A DNA stretch of 64,000 bases, taken from Campylorhamphus procurvoides. Its lineage: Eukaryota; Chordata; Aves; Passeriformes; Dendrocolaptidae. The position numbers and the translations under genes are program-made. Positions 12,159 to 24,056 of this stretch are shown here, piece after piece. The number at the start of each line of letters is the position of its first letter. Positions within the stretch are counted from its first letter, which is position 1. The stretch is taken from the NCBI GenBank assembly GCA_013396655.1, contig WBMV01006678.1, positions 47,614 through 111,613 on the forward strand, given 5' to 3'. The notes under the pieces are model-generated. The model saw nothing but the letters and a program-made list of their open reading frames with translations. It made no database searches and was not told where the DNA came from.

Positions 12159-13281
12159 TCTGCCCATTATTTTGTCTAGTGTGTTTTATATCCTTTATGG
12201 TTTATACAGTAGAGTAAAATGGTTCTTTCAATAATGCAGTGGAATGTGTTTTTGTATCTTAATTAACAAACAACTAAACACAACTGACCCTGCAATCTGT
12301 GCATCAGCATTTCACACTACATTCACTTCTGGCATTAGCATTTAATGAGTTTATATCATGTGATACTTCTGAAAGATAGTGGCTAGACATGATGACTCAG
12401 GAGATAAATTAATATAGGGAGCTGCGCTGTAAAAAAAATTTGTGGCACGAGGGGACTTTTCATAGGAAAAGCTGTGTAATTTGTGCTCAGCTTATTCCAA
12501 ATAGGATGAAAAGAGGAGGCAAATTAATGACTTTTTTGGGGTATTTTTAGTCTTGTGGGTGGGGATCTTAGTGATATCTGAAACTACTTTATATTACTTA
12601 CCTTTGCATCCCTTCCACAATAGCATCCTCTGACTTTTTATACCAGTAAATCACTGGAGCAGTTCCAGTGATTGCAGCTTCACTGAAAGAATGCTGGTGG
12701 TGAAAGAATTCAAAGCAGCTTTGAGAATTGGTAGTGACTTAAAAAAAAAAAGGCAGCCAAACACAGATATTTGGACAAGCCTCATTTCAGCAGAGACTGT
12801 AAATCCCATTCTTACAGACTGTAAGAGTTTGACTAAAATGTAAGAGAAAGGTTGCATAGTCTTGACAATCTTAGAGGAGACTTTAAGAAATGCTATTCTG
12901 ACTGCTACAAGCAAGGAAACTGTTAAAGCTTAGTATAAATAGCTGTTCTTTATAATGTCAAACAGAACATCCAAATGCCTTTATGTGTCATTTAAATAGT
13001 CCAAATTCATGGCCAGCCATATCAATAAAAAGTATAATTCATTATGTCTTATGTTTCCTAATCATGTATAGTCTGCAGTACATGTAAAAATGCATCTTGA
13101 TTTGACCATGGACCTTATAGATAGCTTTAATAGAGTGGCTTACATTAAAAAGCCTGATTCATTCACAAATTTATTCTATTTATGTAGTTTGAAAAGATCT
13201 CTTGTGCTTACAATGCTCCTAAGAATTTCTATATTTAACTTTTTGGAGTTAGAGCAGAAAAATAGTAACAGTGAGCAGCTG
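12159..13281. other. Unique non-coding DNA
   Basis: No gene or repeat family is recognised. The longest open frame is 87 codons (12651-12914, minus) and resembles nothing known. Confidence 0.6.
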
Positions 13282-13345
13282 GATTCACAGAGTGTTTAAG
13301 GTTGGAAGAAACTTCTGAAGGTTGTGTTGTCTCACCCCAGTTTCA
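13282..13345 (-). mobile_element. Possible short CR1 3'-end relic
   Basis: TTCACAGAGTGTTTAAGGTTGGAAGAAAC and the bases after it resemble the reverse complement of a CR1 3' terminus, which begins on this strand with a CACAGAAT-type motif and then GGTTGGAAG. Similarity fades after about 60 bp. It may be a separate old insertion or chance. Confidence 0.35.
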
Positions 13346-13538
13346 TCACAGGTTGGTACTCAGTTTGAGGCTGACACCTGCATTTTCAGTAGATATATAA
13401 GCTATGTACAAAAGCCTCTACAATACTCAAAAGAGTTGTTGGACTCCATTCAATTGGACACACTAGTGCATTAGAGATGTTCTCAGATAATTCACCTGGC
13501 CTCCAGCCATCTAAGAAATTAGAGTCTGAGGTACTGTA
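13346..13538. other. Short non-coding spacer between CR1 pieces
   Basis: No feature recognised. Confidence 0.5.
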
Positions 13539-13995
13539 TCACAGAATCACAGAATCATCAAGGCTGGAACAGACTTGCCAGATCATCCAATCCAACCATA
13601 AACCAAGCACCAGTATAATCACATATAAGCCATATCCCTGTGTGCCACATCAAGAAACCTCTTGAACACTTCCAAAGACTCCACCACCTCCCTTGAAACT
13701 TTTTTCAGTTCCTAACTATTCTTGCAGTGAATTTACTTTTTTTTTTATTCTAATACCTAACCTGAACATCACCTGGTGCAATTTAGGACCATTTCCTCTG
13801 CTCCTTTCACTTGTGACGTGGCAGAAGAGACCAATTCCCACCTCACTACCACCTCTTTTCAGGTAGTTGTAGAGACCAATAAGGTCTCCCTTAAGTGTAC
13901 TCTTCTCCAAACTAAACAACCTCAGCACTCTCAGCCCTCCCAAAAGACTTGTTTCCACATCTGTCAGCCAGGCATTTGTATTAAGTGCACATAAC
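13539..13995 (-). mobile_element. CR1 LINE 3' fragment, minus strand
   Basis: The plus strand begins TCACAGAATCACAGAATCATC, the reverse complement of the octamer-type CR1 3' end. It then follows the CR1 3' region closely: a CCACCACCTCCCTTG-type segment, CAATTTAGGACCATTTCCTCTG, GAAGAGACCAATTCCCACCTC, CAGGTAGTTGTAGAGACCAATAAGG and the CTTCTCCAAACTAAACAACC segment. It is 5'-truncated, as most CR1 copies are. A T-rich stretch near 13738-13748 is inserted or expanded. Open frames on both strands (93 codons minus, 72 plus) are by-products and carry no reverse-transcriptase motif. Confidence 0.88.
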
Positions 13996-14289
13996 AATTT
14001 TTTATCATCTTCAGAACATACTGCCTAGCCTCTGCCTGGCTCTCTAGGAGGGTGCAAAACTCCCATATATCTGTCATATCTGTGAGCACGATGACAAAGA
14101 CTTAGATGCCCTTGCTAATGTTAAGTGATTCTAGACATTTGTGCTTGTACAATAAAATGAGTACTTTATTAGGGTTGCTTTGCACTAGCATGCATGAGTC
14201 TGTGGGAATAGACTCACAATATCAGAAGTGGAACAGATCATGTAAGAGATGGGTCTGGAGAAGATGAAGGAATCCATCAAAGTGCCTTT
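13996..14289. other. Non-coding spacer
   Basis: No feature recognised between the CR1 fragment and the following LTR. The LTR 5' end may lie within this stretch. Confidence 0.5.
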
Positions 14290-14460
14290 TAAATCTGAGG
14301 GTTTTTTACTGTATTGTAAACTGGAGTTTGCTTCTTCCCTTTCTTCTTCCCCAGACCCCTGAGAGGAAACCCCTTACCTTCCTAATTAGTATGCAAACCT
14401 TGGCCAGGCTGTGTGAAACCCTTCCCTAATTGGTCCTTGTTAACCCTTCCTCTTGAATCC

Positions 14461-14484
14461 TATAGGCTGTGAAGCCTATAAAAG
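14461..14484 (+). promoter_or_regulatory. TATA box within an inverted repeat, LTR promoter
   Basis: TATAAAAG occupies 14477-14484. TATAGGCT (14461-14468) and AGCCTATA (14473-14480) are perfect 8-bp inverted repeats around a GTGA loop, so the right arm overlaps the TATA box. Confidence 0.6.
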
Positions 14485-14497
14485 ACCTGGCCAGGGG

Positions 14498-14503
14498 AAT
14501 AAA
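14498..14503 (+). terminator. AATAAA, first candidate poly(A) signal of the LTR
   Basis: AATAAA lies only 14 bp after the TATA box. Some retroviral LTRs place the signal in U3 near the cap site, so this may be the real one. The alternative is 14649-14654. Confidence 0.4.
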
Positions 14504-14529
14504 TGCTCTCTCTGCTCTCCTGTCCTCCA

Positions 14530-14544
14530 TGTGTGTGTGTGTGT
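14530..14544. repeat. (TG)n microsatellite in the LTR
   Basis: A 15-nt alternating TG run in the R/U5-like part. Confidence 0.9.
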
Positions 14545-14561
14545 CTCTGCTGGGACCTCTA

Positions 14562-14589
14562 GAGACCACACGGCCGAGACCACACGGCC
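14562..14589. repeat. Perfect 14-bp tandem duplication with CpGs
   Basis: GAGACCACACGGCC is repeated exactly at 14562-14575 and 14576-14589. Each unit holds one internal CpG, and a further CpG follows each unit. Confidence 0.95.
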
Positions 14590-14648
14590 GGGAGGGGCCG
14601 GAAAAAGGAGGAGCGAACCCCTCAACTGCTCCATGAGTCATTCATGGA

Positions 14649-14654
14649 AATAAA
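14649..14654 (+). terminator. AATAAA, second candidate poly(A) signal of the LTR
   Basis: AATAAA lies 165 bp after the TATA box, a conventional distance for an LTR with a long R region. Confidence 0.4.
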
Positions 14655-16692
14655 GATTAGAGCCACTAGCTTGTCACATCCCCAGTAAAGCCAGGATTCT
14701 GTAGCTGTAGATCAAGCTATCTTTTTTCTTATATTTTAGTCTTTGTAGACCTGGACCTCTTGGAGATGACATAGACTTTTTATGGTCTCTTGATTTTCTT
14801 GTCTTCAGCTTCTATGATATCTTGGTATTGTGTCTCAGCTGTTGGTCTGCCTCTTAGAACAAGACAGAGATTTTCAAAAAAAAATGCAATATATCCTCAC
14901 ATGTGGAATGTAGCCCACAGAGTAATTTCTTCTCAGATCCACCTGGGCTGCCTTCAAGGACACAAGCAAGTCACCAAGGTCCCAAATTGCCTTTCATCCA
15001 TTTGCTTGCAGGAGCTTCCCCACTGAGTACCCAGCTAATTTGAGTAAAAGAAGGGTACATCACCTTGCAAGTACCATGGAGTGCCATAGGCACTACAGAG
15101 CTGCTGCGTTAATGTGTATCAAGGCAAAGGTTGGTGCTTTGTGTTCAATTGCTACATTCTTGAGGTTATGGAGTTCTGTTGAAATTCATCACTGGTATGC
15201 AGCGGTTAGCACTAGGGCCATGAACTCTTAATGAGCAGTGGGCAAAAATAAAAAAAGGTTTTCTAAACCCATTTGTGTTCAGCACCTGAGAAGGAATGTA
15301 GGTCAAGTAGTGTTGGCAAACTGAGTTGATGGCCTTTTCTGAGTTCCCAGTGTGAACTGCATTTTGCACATGTATTACATGTGAAAACTTCACTGCAGGA
15401 ATGTAGTGAAAAAGATGAAAATGCCTTCTATGCTGTGGATTAGAAAACACCATAGTTACTCAAAAAATTTACACAGAAAATGTAAATTTCAAAAAGACAA
15501 GGGGTGTAAAATGCAGTTCTCTAAATAGTGCTTCCCTGTAACTGTAATATATTGTAGTACTTAGGTACATAGACCCACAGCATTCAAAATCATTTGGGTG
15601 TGGCAAAATCCATAAAACTTGACAAATGTGATGGATATGGAGCATCACTGGGAAGCTGAAGCAAAGGGAAGGCCACAGGAGCTGTGAGGCAGCTCTGTAC
15701 CACAAGTGGGCAAAAGAAGGCAGGTGACAATTATTAGGAGATGAAGAAGGGCAACTTCACTTTACTTAGGCTAGTGCATGGCCAAAGTCCTCATGTGAGC
15801 CCCCCAGCCAAGGTTTGGAAATTCTTGGCCTAGTGGACAACCGCTAAAGGGCCCAAATGTGAATGACATGCATATGTGACAAAGTGGAGATCTAATTTTT
15901 GAACCTTTTGACATAACAGTATCTAGGTAAGCACCTGAAAAGTCATTTCTTCCTTGCAGTGGCAGGATTTCTTCATCCCATAAGTGATGTGGTGAAACTT
16001 GTGCATTTGTGATACATGGTCTTCTGAATGCCTTTTTAGGAGAGTTTTATTACAGTAACACTAAAATGCATATAGTGCATGAGGAATAAATTGAAAGTAT
16101 ATCATGGGGTTTAAAGATTTTTAGAATTTTAAGAGGTACTTCTGGATACATTTCAAATTAAACCAGATGCAAAGTAGCTTTTTTGTATTTCAGCCAATGT
16201 CTGGAGACTGAAAGAACAAAATCATATCTTTTAATTTCCTTGAAATACTGGAAGGGCTAAACTTCTCATGCATATCTGTTTGGCACAGGTTTCTTTCTGA
16301 CTGACTATAACAGGATGGCCATCTGTCAACATGTATCAACTGGGAACCAGCTTCATCAGCAAAGAAAATTGCACAGTTGTGTGACTTTCCACACTATCTG
16401 CTGTTTAAAAAATGCTGTCCCCAGACTGGAATTATGAAGCAGAACACATGTGTTCTGGGTAACATATGTGAAACATAAATTAAAAAATAGAATGTAGTTG
16501 TTTTGGTTTGGGCCCTTCCTGGTAACTAAGGTCATAACTAAGGAAGTATTCCATCTCATTTCTTTACATAAGCAAAGATATAAAGAGGGGAGTNGATTAG
16601 CCAGTCGGGAGGAGGTGTCCTGAGATTCAGGAATGACTATTTTTTTGGATAGAGGGAAGTGAAAACTTGTTTTCTTTCTCTTTTCTCCTCTT

Positions 16693-16706
16693 TATATATA
16701 TATATA
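16693..16706. repeat. (TA)n microsatellite
   Basis: Fourteen nucleotides of alternating TA. Confidence 0.85.
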
Positions 16707-17038
16707 AATCACTGGCCAATTTCAACCAGTCACATAGATGTATTCTGTCAGGCAAAATAATAATGTCCATCCAGAGCAGCTTAATTTATCAGGGAGGGAG
16801 GGACAGAAAGGAAGACAAAATATGTTCTTACTCTAAAGAGGTTTTAAACCTTAAATCCGAGCTATTTGTATGCAAACAGCCACACACTTTATGACAATTC
16901 TTAGGAGTGAGAGATCTCTGCCCACCTAAGTGAAATTGTCATGTATGTTTCAGAACTGAATCCTCCTTTTAAAGTCATTGTTTGAGATTTATTTCTTCTC
17001 ATGTTATCCATTAGCTCAGTGTATATCTTGGCTAATAG

Positions 17039-17052
17039 CCCCCCCCCCCCCC
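17039..17052. repeat. C14 homopolymer
   Basis: Fourteen consecutive C bases, an unusual length for this AT-rich DNA. The true length is uncertain because homopolymers are error-prone. Confidence 0.85.
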
Positions 17053-20000
17053 AACTTCTTTGCACCTCCCAGAGGACCTCCTGGAGTTCTTTTGCACTCC
17101 AGAAACACAATATACCAGCCTTCCTATTCCATTCCCTCACCTCTTTACATTTTTGCACAAGCAAAATGACACCCTTGAGTTCCAATATGCAAAAGACTGG
17201 GACCTAGCAAGGATGCTTCCCACTTACTATGCCACCTCTTGGACATTTCTATGCTTTGGATTGATGCCTAAGGTCTGGGGTGAATTTTGTGGATTTTTGG
17301 GATTTTAGAGGTATAAGTTTCTTGCTCACATATTAAGGGATGTTTGGAGCTGCTGAAAGGATTTTCTCACATTCTTCAGCTCTCTGAAGGTCATGATGTT
17401 TTTCAGGCTTTCAGATATTGGGGTGTTTAGAGTTACNTACAAGACTAATATGAAGCAAACTGTGACATTAATTACTCAGGTAAGCAAAGCCATGACGCAT
17501 GCCATAGGCGGTCGTGGCTACTTTTGGTCCTCTGGGTGTTTGTAACTATCATGTTCAGAAAGAAAACATAGCTGCTTATGTGCATTTGCTCCAGGTTCAT
17601 GTAATTTACCATTGCTGATACATGCATTAGTTCCACAGACATGGCCTGTATTTAACATAAATCAAGGAATGCCTAGTATAGATGGTGAATACCATATATT
17701 TTTAGTTAAAAAAGAAAGTAGAAAAAGATACACGTAGTCCAAGTGGATTTTTTTTTTAAAATAAGGAGTAAAAAAGACTAAACAGACATAGTTCTTTTAT
17801 CTTCTGCAGATAGATGAGACTTCTCAGAAGTCTGAATGATATCCAGAATATGTTTCTCTTCTATAAAACACAGCTTTAAATTCTCTTCTCTACCAGAAAA
17901 TCTTATTTATGTGTAAATTAGTAACTCTTGCCATGAAAATATTTTCAATTTAAACATAATAAAATACATAGAAGTATCTCTTGCTGATGTGTGTGCTATT
18001 CCCAACTATGTTTATAGTGGAACACATAGTTTTAAGTGGACTATAGCATTGCTTTGTGAAAGCTCCCTCAACCAAAAAAGTGGTCAGTATCAGGTACACA
18101 GCAAAATAGTGTATGGTACATTCTCCTCTATCACATGAAGCAACGAAATGTTTGCAGATAAGAAATTAGTGAGAACAAAATGTATTACATCAGGGTTTTC
18201 TAGTCAATTATTACATATTAGAAATCTATTTCCATAGGTAAAACTCTCTACTTTAAATCAGCAAATATTGCTTACTGTATGGGACACTGTCTAAATCCAA
18301 AGCATTTGTTACACATTAAAGCTAATCCAGTCCAATACCTTTTATAGCTTTCAATATTTTCAATTTTCTCTTGACATCATGAGCATGTGGATTAGTCACA
18401 AATATACAAAATCAAAGTACTTTATCCCCTAGAATCTAACTAAATCTTCATGTTAGCAAATTTGTTTTAGAGACCTTATCCTTCCTTCTTATTCATCAGG
18501 GTGTATTCTCTTAGGAGTTAGGCACTTTTGAAAGCTCAAGGTGGGAGCATTTTAATTCCGTCACATTAATTTACTTTAATCTGCCTCCAATAAAGGAAAC
18601 AAATGACTTGTCATACCATGAGTGGTTGGAAACAATGGCTCTTTTTTTCAACTTAGATTAGTAGTAATCCTTTAATATGTTCCTGAGATTTTATGACCTT
18701 CCAAAAAACTGAAACAGTCTCATTCCAGATTTAGAAATCATATTTTTCTGTGGCCTCCTTTCCAGTATTTACAGCTACAAGCTTATTAAAGCATTATGTG
18801 ATCTTACTAGACTGCACATATATAATAAGCACTATATAATATATTATAATATATAATACCTTTGTATTCTATTCAATTGTCTACATCCAGACTGTCCACT
18901 AGTATAGGTATGTTGTTTGGGGGAATGTTGCTATTAACTGATAACTACATGAGCAGAAGCCTTTCTATGAATGTAGCTTCTACTAGAACAGACAGACAAA
19001 TCTTACTCTATTTCCTATATGGGGCTCCAGTGTTTCAACTTAAATAGTATAGTTGAAAAATGAATTTTAAGAGATGCAAAAGGTGTTTTTAACTGGAGAT
19101 GACAGAGCAATTTGCAAACATGTATTATCATCAAAATCAAAAATAGAGAAACAGATAGTAGCTTCGCAGTAAGATCTCAAGTGCCTCTAGAACTCAGATC
19201 TTCTAAGTAATCTCTGATAATCTTGAAATACGGTGTCTACTAACATGCAAAGCAAGTTTTGTTAAATAAAAACTATTAAGCCTGCATTAGTAGAGCTTTA
19301 TTCTATCAACAATGAATTCTAAAAAATGGAATAAAATATGCAAACCATAACAAAATAAGTAATTCTTCAAAAATAATGTGAATTACAATGAAGGTGAGAG
19401 TTTCTGCAGAATAGAATAGATCTGGGTGGTTGCAGCTCTTTGTTTTCACTAATCTGCAAAGAGTACTAAGAAATGCTGGGCAATGATGCAGAGAGATGGC
19501 AGTGGGAACTGTTGCTGTATGAAAAAATGCTTCGACCTTGCTCATTTGCTTGGCATAGGAAGGAAAATGGCAATAATGCCTTCCTCTCTTTGTCGTGTCT
19601 CAGAGACAGAGATGAGACTTGAAGGTACCACAGTGCTGGCCAGGTAGGACTGTGGGGGATACACACATAACTCTTACATAGCCTAAAATTTGGAATATAA
19701 TTCCTTTTTAATAATTACTTTTGGAAAATACGTGATCAAAACCGAGAGAAAAATGTGGAGAGAAATGTTACAAAAAAATAAATGCAGACTTTTTTTTCCC
19801 ACATGTTTATGTTCTCTGTTATTTCCTTTCCTAAAAAGACATCCCAGTTACTGTTTACAAACTGCAAACTAATCCCTTATTCACTTTGCAATGATACCAG
19901 GAGTATTTAAATATTTGTGAATTTTCAAATTCATGAACATTGCAGCCAAAGCAGGTTGTTTTTCTAAGATTTTTGTAAATATCATGAAATTCCCTATCGT

Positions 20001-20345
20001 AGAAGTTTGTAACATATAGAAATAGAAAACAAGTGGCTTGTCATTTAAATGGCAATTCATGAAGAAAACCAAAGCATTAGTGTAATTGCTTCAACACTGA
20101 TGCTGAATCAGTGTAAGAAACTTGGTTTGGGAACTGGAATTCCTGGCCTTTAAGAGATTGGCATAGCAGGAAACTCAGAAAGAGTGTGGAAGGAAGGCAG
20201 TCAATGCCACACAATGCTATCACAGTGTGAAAGATACAGAATATATCACACAGGTCATTGCAGAAATCAAGAAATACATCACATAGACACCAAAACAAAT
20301 TAAACAATTGATCCTATTACTATGCAACATAGTAGCTATACAAAT

Positions 20346-20429
20346 GGAAAAAAACACACAGAAAAACAAACAAACACAAAAAACAACAAACCAAACAAAA
20401 AAAAAACTGCAAAAAAAAAAAACTATAAG
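20346..20429. repeat. A-rich low-complexity tract with CAAA units
   Basis: Almost entirely A and C, built of AAAC and AAC units and A9-A12 runs. No LINE or SINE body is visible next to it, so I treat it as simple sequence rather than a retroposon tail. Confidence 0.8.
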
Positions 20430-22445
20430 CCTAAATAGAAGGATTACAATACTGAATCAGTGTTACTGTCTGCTAGACAGAACCATACCATTGCCTAAGA
20501 TGCATTAAGAGAGATGGGAGAAGCTTTAGGAGCAGGAACTCCAGTGTATTAAAAGTCTTCAGTTATGCTGTGTGCACTGGGATAAACTCACATCACAACA
20601 TGAAGCAGGGAGAACTTCTTTGGCCACCAGGCATGACTGCTTTGTGAAGCAGGCTGTTAACAAGCCCACAAGAGGAGTGCAGCCCTCCACCTACAGATGA
20701 GAAATGTACAGTATCTGGCTCCATCCTTTCAGCTGAAAGAATGCCTTGCAGCAATGGCCACCATGTACTTCCCTTTCACAGTTCCATGGGAGCTAGTGTC
20801 ACGGAACACCTATGTAAAGGAGATTTATGGAATTGAGAAAGAATGTTTCAGGAAATTAAAATACTTTTCAAAATGGAAAGTATCATAAACTCTCAGAGAA
20901 GTCAGAAAAAGAATTTGAAGAACAAGTACCTAAGGGAAACAAAGCTACTATTGCAAATGGAGGGCTATTAAACTATCTGGGACAAGGCACACTTCAGTGA
21001 GTCCTAAAGCTCTGCATGACCAGCACACCTTAGCAGCACCCAGTAAGGACATCCTTGAGGTGTGACCTCTGCAGAAAAGCTGACTGTGGAGTCTTTTTCA
21101 GAGTTCATGGTGGAAGAAACTGAGATTTCCAAATAAAACTACTTTCTGGAGTGGAACTAAATACTTTTCTTTTTTCTTTTTTTTTTTTTAATAGAAGCAA
21201 CTGGGGATGAAATTTCAGTACAAATAGTGAAAATGGATGCTAACATATGCCTGGTTTTACTACAACCTTTTCCATGGTTGTTTCGCACACAACTCAGATG
21301 ACATAAAAAATTGAGAAGCGATGAAACCCATTGATAATAAAACTAGAGGAGACCTAAAAATCACAGAACACAGGACAGAGTGACAAAATCAGCATAGACA
21401 GAGGAAATTGATTTACAGGGTGAAGAGCATTCTTACCCTCACTTTTTAAATGACAATTTCTGATGTGTCCTTACATTTCCAGAAAAAGTCTTGGGGTATG
21501 ATGACTCCAGGAAAACATCAACTCAGTAATTGGAAGCAATCATAAATAAACAAAATGTTACTATTTACTATTAAAAACATAGGAAGCAAAACAGAATCCA
21601 TCATACTGCTGCATAAGTTTGAGGTCCATCACTGCCTCAAGTAGTGTGGGCATATATGAATGGAAATGAAAGAACAGCAAGGACAGTTAGAGGTACAGGA
21701 CAGCTACCATGCAAAACCCAAGCCAGCAGGCTGAAAACTATTATTGTGTATGCAAGACAGTTTGGGGAGAAATATGGTTCATGCCCACAGATGAGGCATG
21801 AAAAAAAGAATACTGTAGATAAGGGAGATGCTAAATTCAACAAAGAGAAATTAAACTAGGTTGCAGAGTGAAAAACTCTCCTAGTCTCGGTCAAGACAAG
21901 AAAGTAGATATCATTCAAAGCTGGAATTGAAAATAACACAAGGAGATGGCATATCACAGAATAGGAGGCAGATTAGTGGCTCCTTGTTGCAGGATATTGA
22001 GGATGCCTTTTCAGTACAAATGAGGACAGAGAAAGTACTAGAACAGAGAGCTGTTGCCATTAACAAATAGTCAAAGCAAAACACGTTCAGAAAATTCATT
22101 ATATTAAAAAAACGAGAGGCTGGAAAAATCTTATGGAAAACATTATTGGTGCCAGTCCCATGGGCACCCATTTAAGGTCAACTGCTGTAGACAGAAGACT
22201 GAGCAAGACAGGCTCTTGTTTTGATATGAACAAGGCTCTTGTGTTGATATGACAGTGTAGATTTGAATTTTAATATAAAAAGATTAAAGGCCTTTGATTA
22301 TGGCTCTGGAAAACAAGAGCTGGCTAATCAGAAAGATTATTTTGTACAGTGGGATAGATGGAAGGTTCTTCTGAAAAGAGACAGTTTTCCCAATACTCAT
22401 CCCATATACTTAGACTGGTTAACTAGGAATAGCACTCAAGTGAGA

Positions 22446-22495
22446 AATAAAAACAAAAACCAACCAAACAACAACAAAAAAAACCAAACACCACA
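22446..22495. repeat. A/C-rich low-complexity tract
   Basis: Built of CAAA, CCAA and CAA units, similar in character to the tracts at 20346 and 39993. Confidence 0.75.
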
Positions 22496-23579
22496 CATGG
22501 TTTTAAAAATCTTCAATGCTGTATTTTAATGTCAGTCACAGAAAATATTTCTTCATTTTTCTTTAATTTTTGAGGAATTAAAAGGTACTTGTTATTTCAC
22601 CATTTCTAAGTTTTCATCTCTATTTTGCATATCATATTTTTAAAATATGCTAAACCAAAACCTCTTTTTTTACTAAACTGAGCTTGACCTAAATAAGGAA
22701 TTACTGCATAGTTAAAGGAGAAATCTGGTCTCCTATGAACTAAAACTCACTGTCCAAAACAAAACACCTTAGATGAGCTTTGATGTCTGTATCACGAAGA
22801 AGAAAGCTCTGATTCATCTACCTTTACCAATTCTTTGTGCTGTAGTCTACTAAAAATTAAATTTCCTGCATACTGGAGTTTTCTTCTTGATGTAAGAAAG
22901 TAATTTTTGACAGGAAGAACAATTGTTTGTTGGAACAGTCTCACCTGGGATACCGTAATTGGTCGTAAATACAGGTACTTGATAAAACAGCCCCTTTTCC
23001 TAAGAAGTTGTGAGCATATGTTGCATGTGCTGTACATATTCCAGAAGGCCAAAGATTTTAACTAAAAGGACCTTTTGTAACCTCCAGTGAGTCTTACTGA
23101 TCTCAGTAATTTTGACAAAAATGTAATTAGATAATATTATCATGTAACAAATTATATATAGCTATTTACTCCATCATTCTTATCACAGTAGAAGACTACC
23201 TATGGCAAACACTCATTTGCCACAGTTGTAGTGTAAATAATTCAGCTCTAATCAAAATTCACATCTGATCAGGCTTATATGACAAAATAACCACCTACAC
23301 GTTTTCCATGTGATTTCTGTCTTTTCTGTATGAAAACATCATTGTAAAAACAATACATTGAAACGGTTGCCTTCAAGGAACAAAGACAAATTAAGATAAA
23401 AGGCTAAAATTCTCATTTAAAAATACATCCCAGTGTTGCATACTAGGCAGAAATTTTCTTTTTTTATCAGTGTTTGCTTGATATGCAACACTCCCACTGC
23501 CATCACTCAACCCAAAAGTCAGTGGGAGTTCCACGTATCACACACAGCAGAAGACAGCATTATGCTTGCCTTTATAATC

Positions 23580-23626
23580 CACAGATGCTCACATCTGTGA
23601 TTAGCAGGGCTCACATTAGCAGGGCT
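23580..23626. repeat. Small hairpin followed by a 15-bp-period direct repeat
   Basis: CACAGATG (23580-23587) and CATCTGTG (23592-23599) are perfect inverted arms. ATTAGCAGGGCT then occurs at 23600-23611 and again at 23615-23626. Confidence 0.8.
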
Positions 23627-23737
23627 AATAATACTCTATCATATCTCTAAAGTGTAGTGGGGTGAGTATGCACGAGTGTAGCTAATATACTGGCACAAGA
23701 CAAAACAAAACATTGAAGGAATAATTGCATGTTGTTT

Positions 23738-23957
23738 GAGATACAAGGAAGAAATTTGTTTACAATAAGAGTGATAAGCCATTAGAACAGGTTGCCCAGG
23801 GAACTGGTAGATGGAAATATATAAGATCAGACTACACAGTGCTCTGAGCAACCTTATTTAGTGTAAGGTGTCCCTGTTCATTGAAGGTGGTTTGGACTAG
23901 ACGACTTTTAAAGGTCCCTTCCAACTCAAAACTTTCTGTGGCTATGATTCTCTCTGA
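23738..23957 (+). mobile_element. CR1 LINE 3' end, plus strand
   Basis: This matches the terminal CR1 3' region. In order it shows GAACAGGTTGCCCAGGGAA, the GAGCAACCTTATTTAGTG segment, GTGTCCCTGTTCATTG, GGTTTGGACTAGACGAC, TTTTAAAGGTCCCTTCCAAC and the octamer-type tail ending TATGATTCTCT. It is strongly 5'-truncated at about 23738 and holds no part of ORF2. Divergence is moderate. The start is approximate because the first 30 bp are weakly matched. Confidence 0.9.
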
Positions 23958-24043
23958 TGTTACTCAAATGCACTTTGCAAGAAAAAGCTTTGCTTGAAAA
24001 GAGTGAAGGAGTCTGTTGTGACATGATTTAAAGGCTGTGACTT

Positions 24044-24056
24044 GGTGGTGGTGGTG
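24044..24056. repeat. (GGT)n trinucleotide run
   Basis: Four and a third GGT units, followed 30-50 bp later by a C run and a CA run. Confidence 0.7.

Larger units (their letters stand above)
14290..14700 (+). mobile_element. LTR of an avian endogenous retrovirus (second family), probably solo
   Basis: The block has clear LTR architecture. A U3-like part leads to TATAAAAG at 14477-14484. AATAAA follows at 14498-14503, then a CpG-rich R/U5-like part, and a second AATAAA at 14649-14654. With cap sites normally 25-30 bp after the TATA box, either AATAAA could serve: the first would give a very short R, the second an R of about 150 nt. The composition and the CTCTCTCTGCTCTCCTGTCC segment resemble avian ERVK-type LTRs, which is inference from memory. 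I could not fix the TG...CA ends or a target duplication. No internal gene adjoins it. CpGs are better preserved than in the other LTRs here, suggesting a younger insertion. Confidence 0.6.
14701..23737. other. Long unique AT-rich non-coding stretch with simple repeats
   Basis: No gene or interspersed repeat family is recognised over about 9 kb. Open frames are at most 95 codons (15166-15453, minus). Low-complexity tracts occur at 16693-16706 (TA), 17039-17052 (C), 20346-20429 (A/C-rich), 21163-21191 (T-rich) and 22446-22495 (A/C-rich). An AT-only palindromic tract lies around 18820-18860. Unresolved bases are at 16594 and 17437. Isolated splice-donor-like strings such as CAGGTAAGC near 17478 are not paired with coding frames. 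Confidence 0.6.

Noticed and set aside
18820..18860. AT-only palindromic stretch
   Set aside because: Imperfect on inspection and expected from simple A/T alternation.
20346..20429. A-rich tract as a retroposon poly(A) tail
   Set aside because: No SINE, LINE or processed-gene body is visible upstream, and no target duplication.
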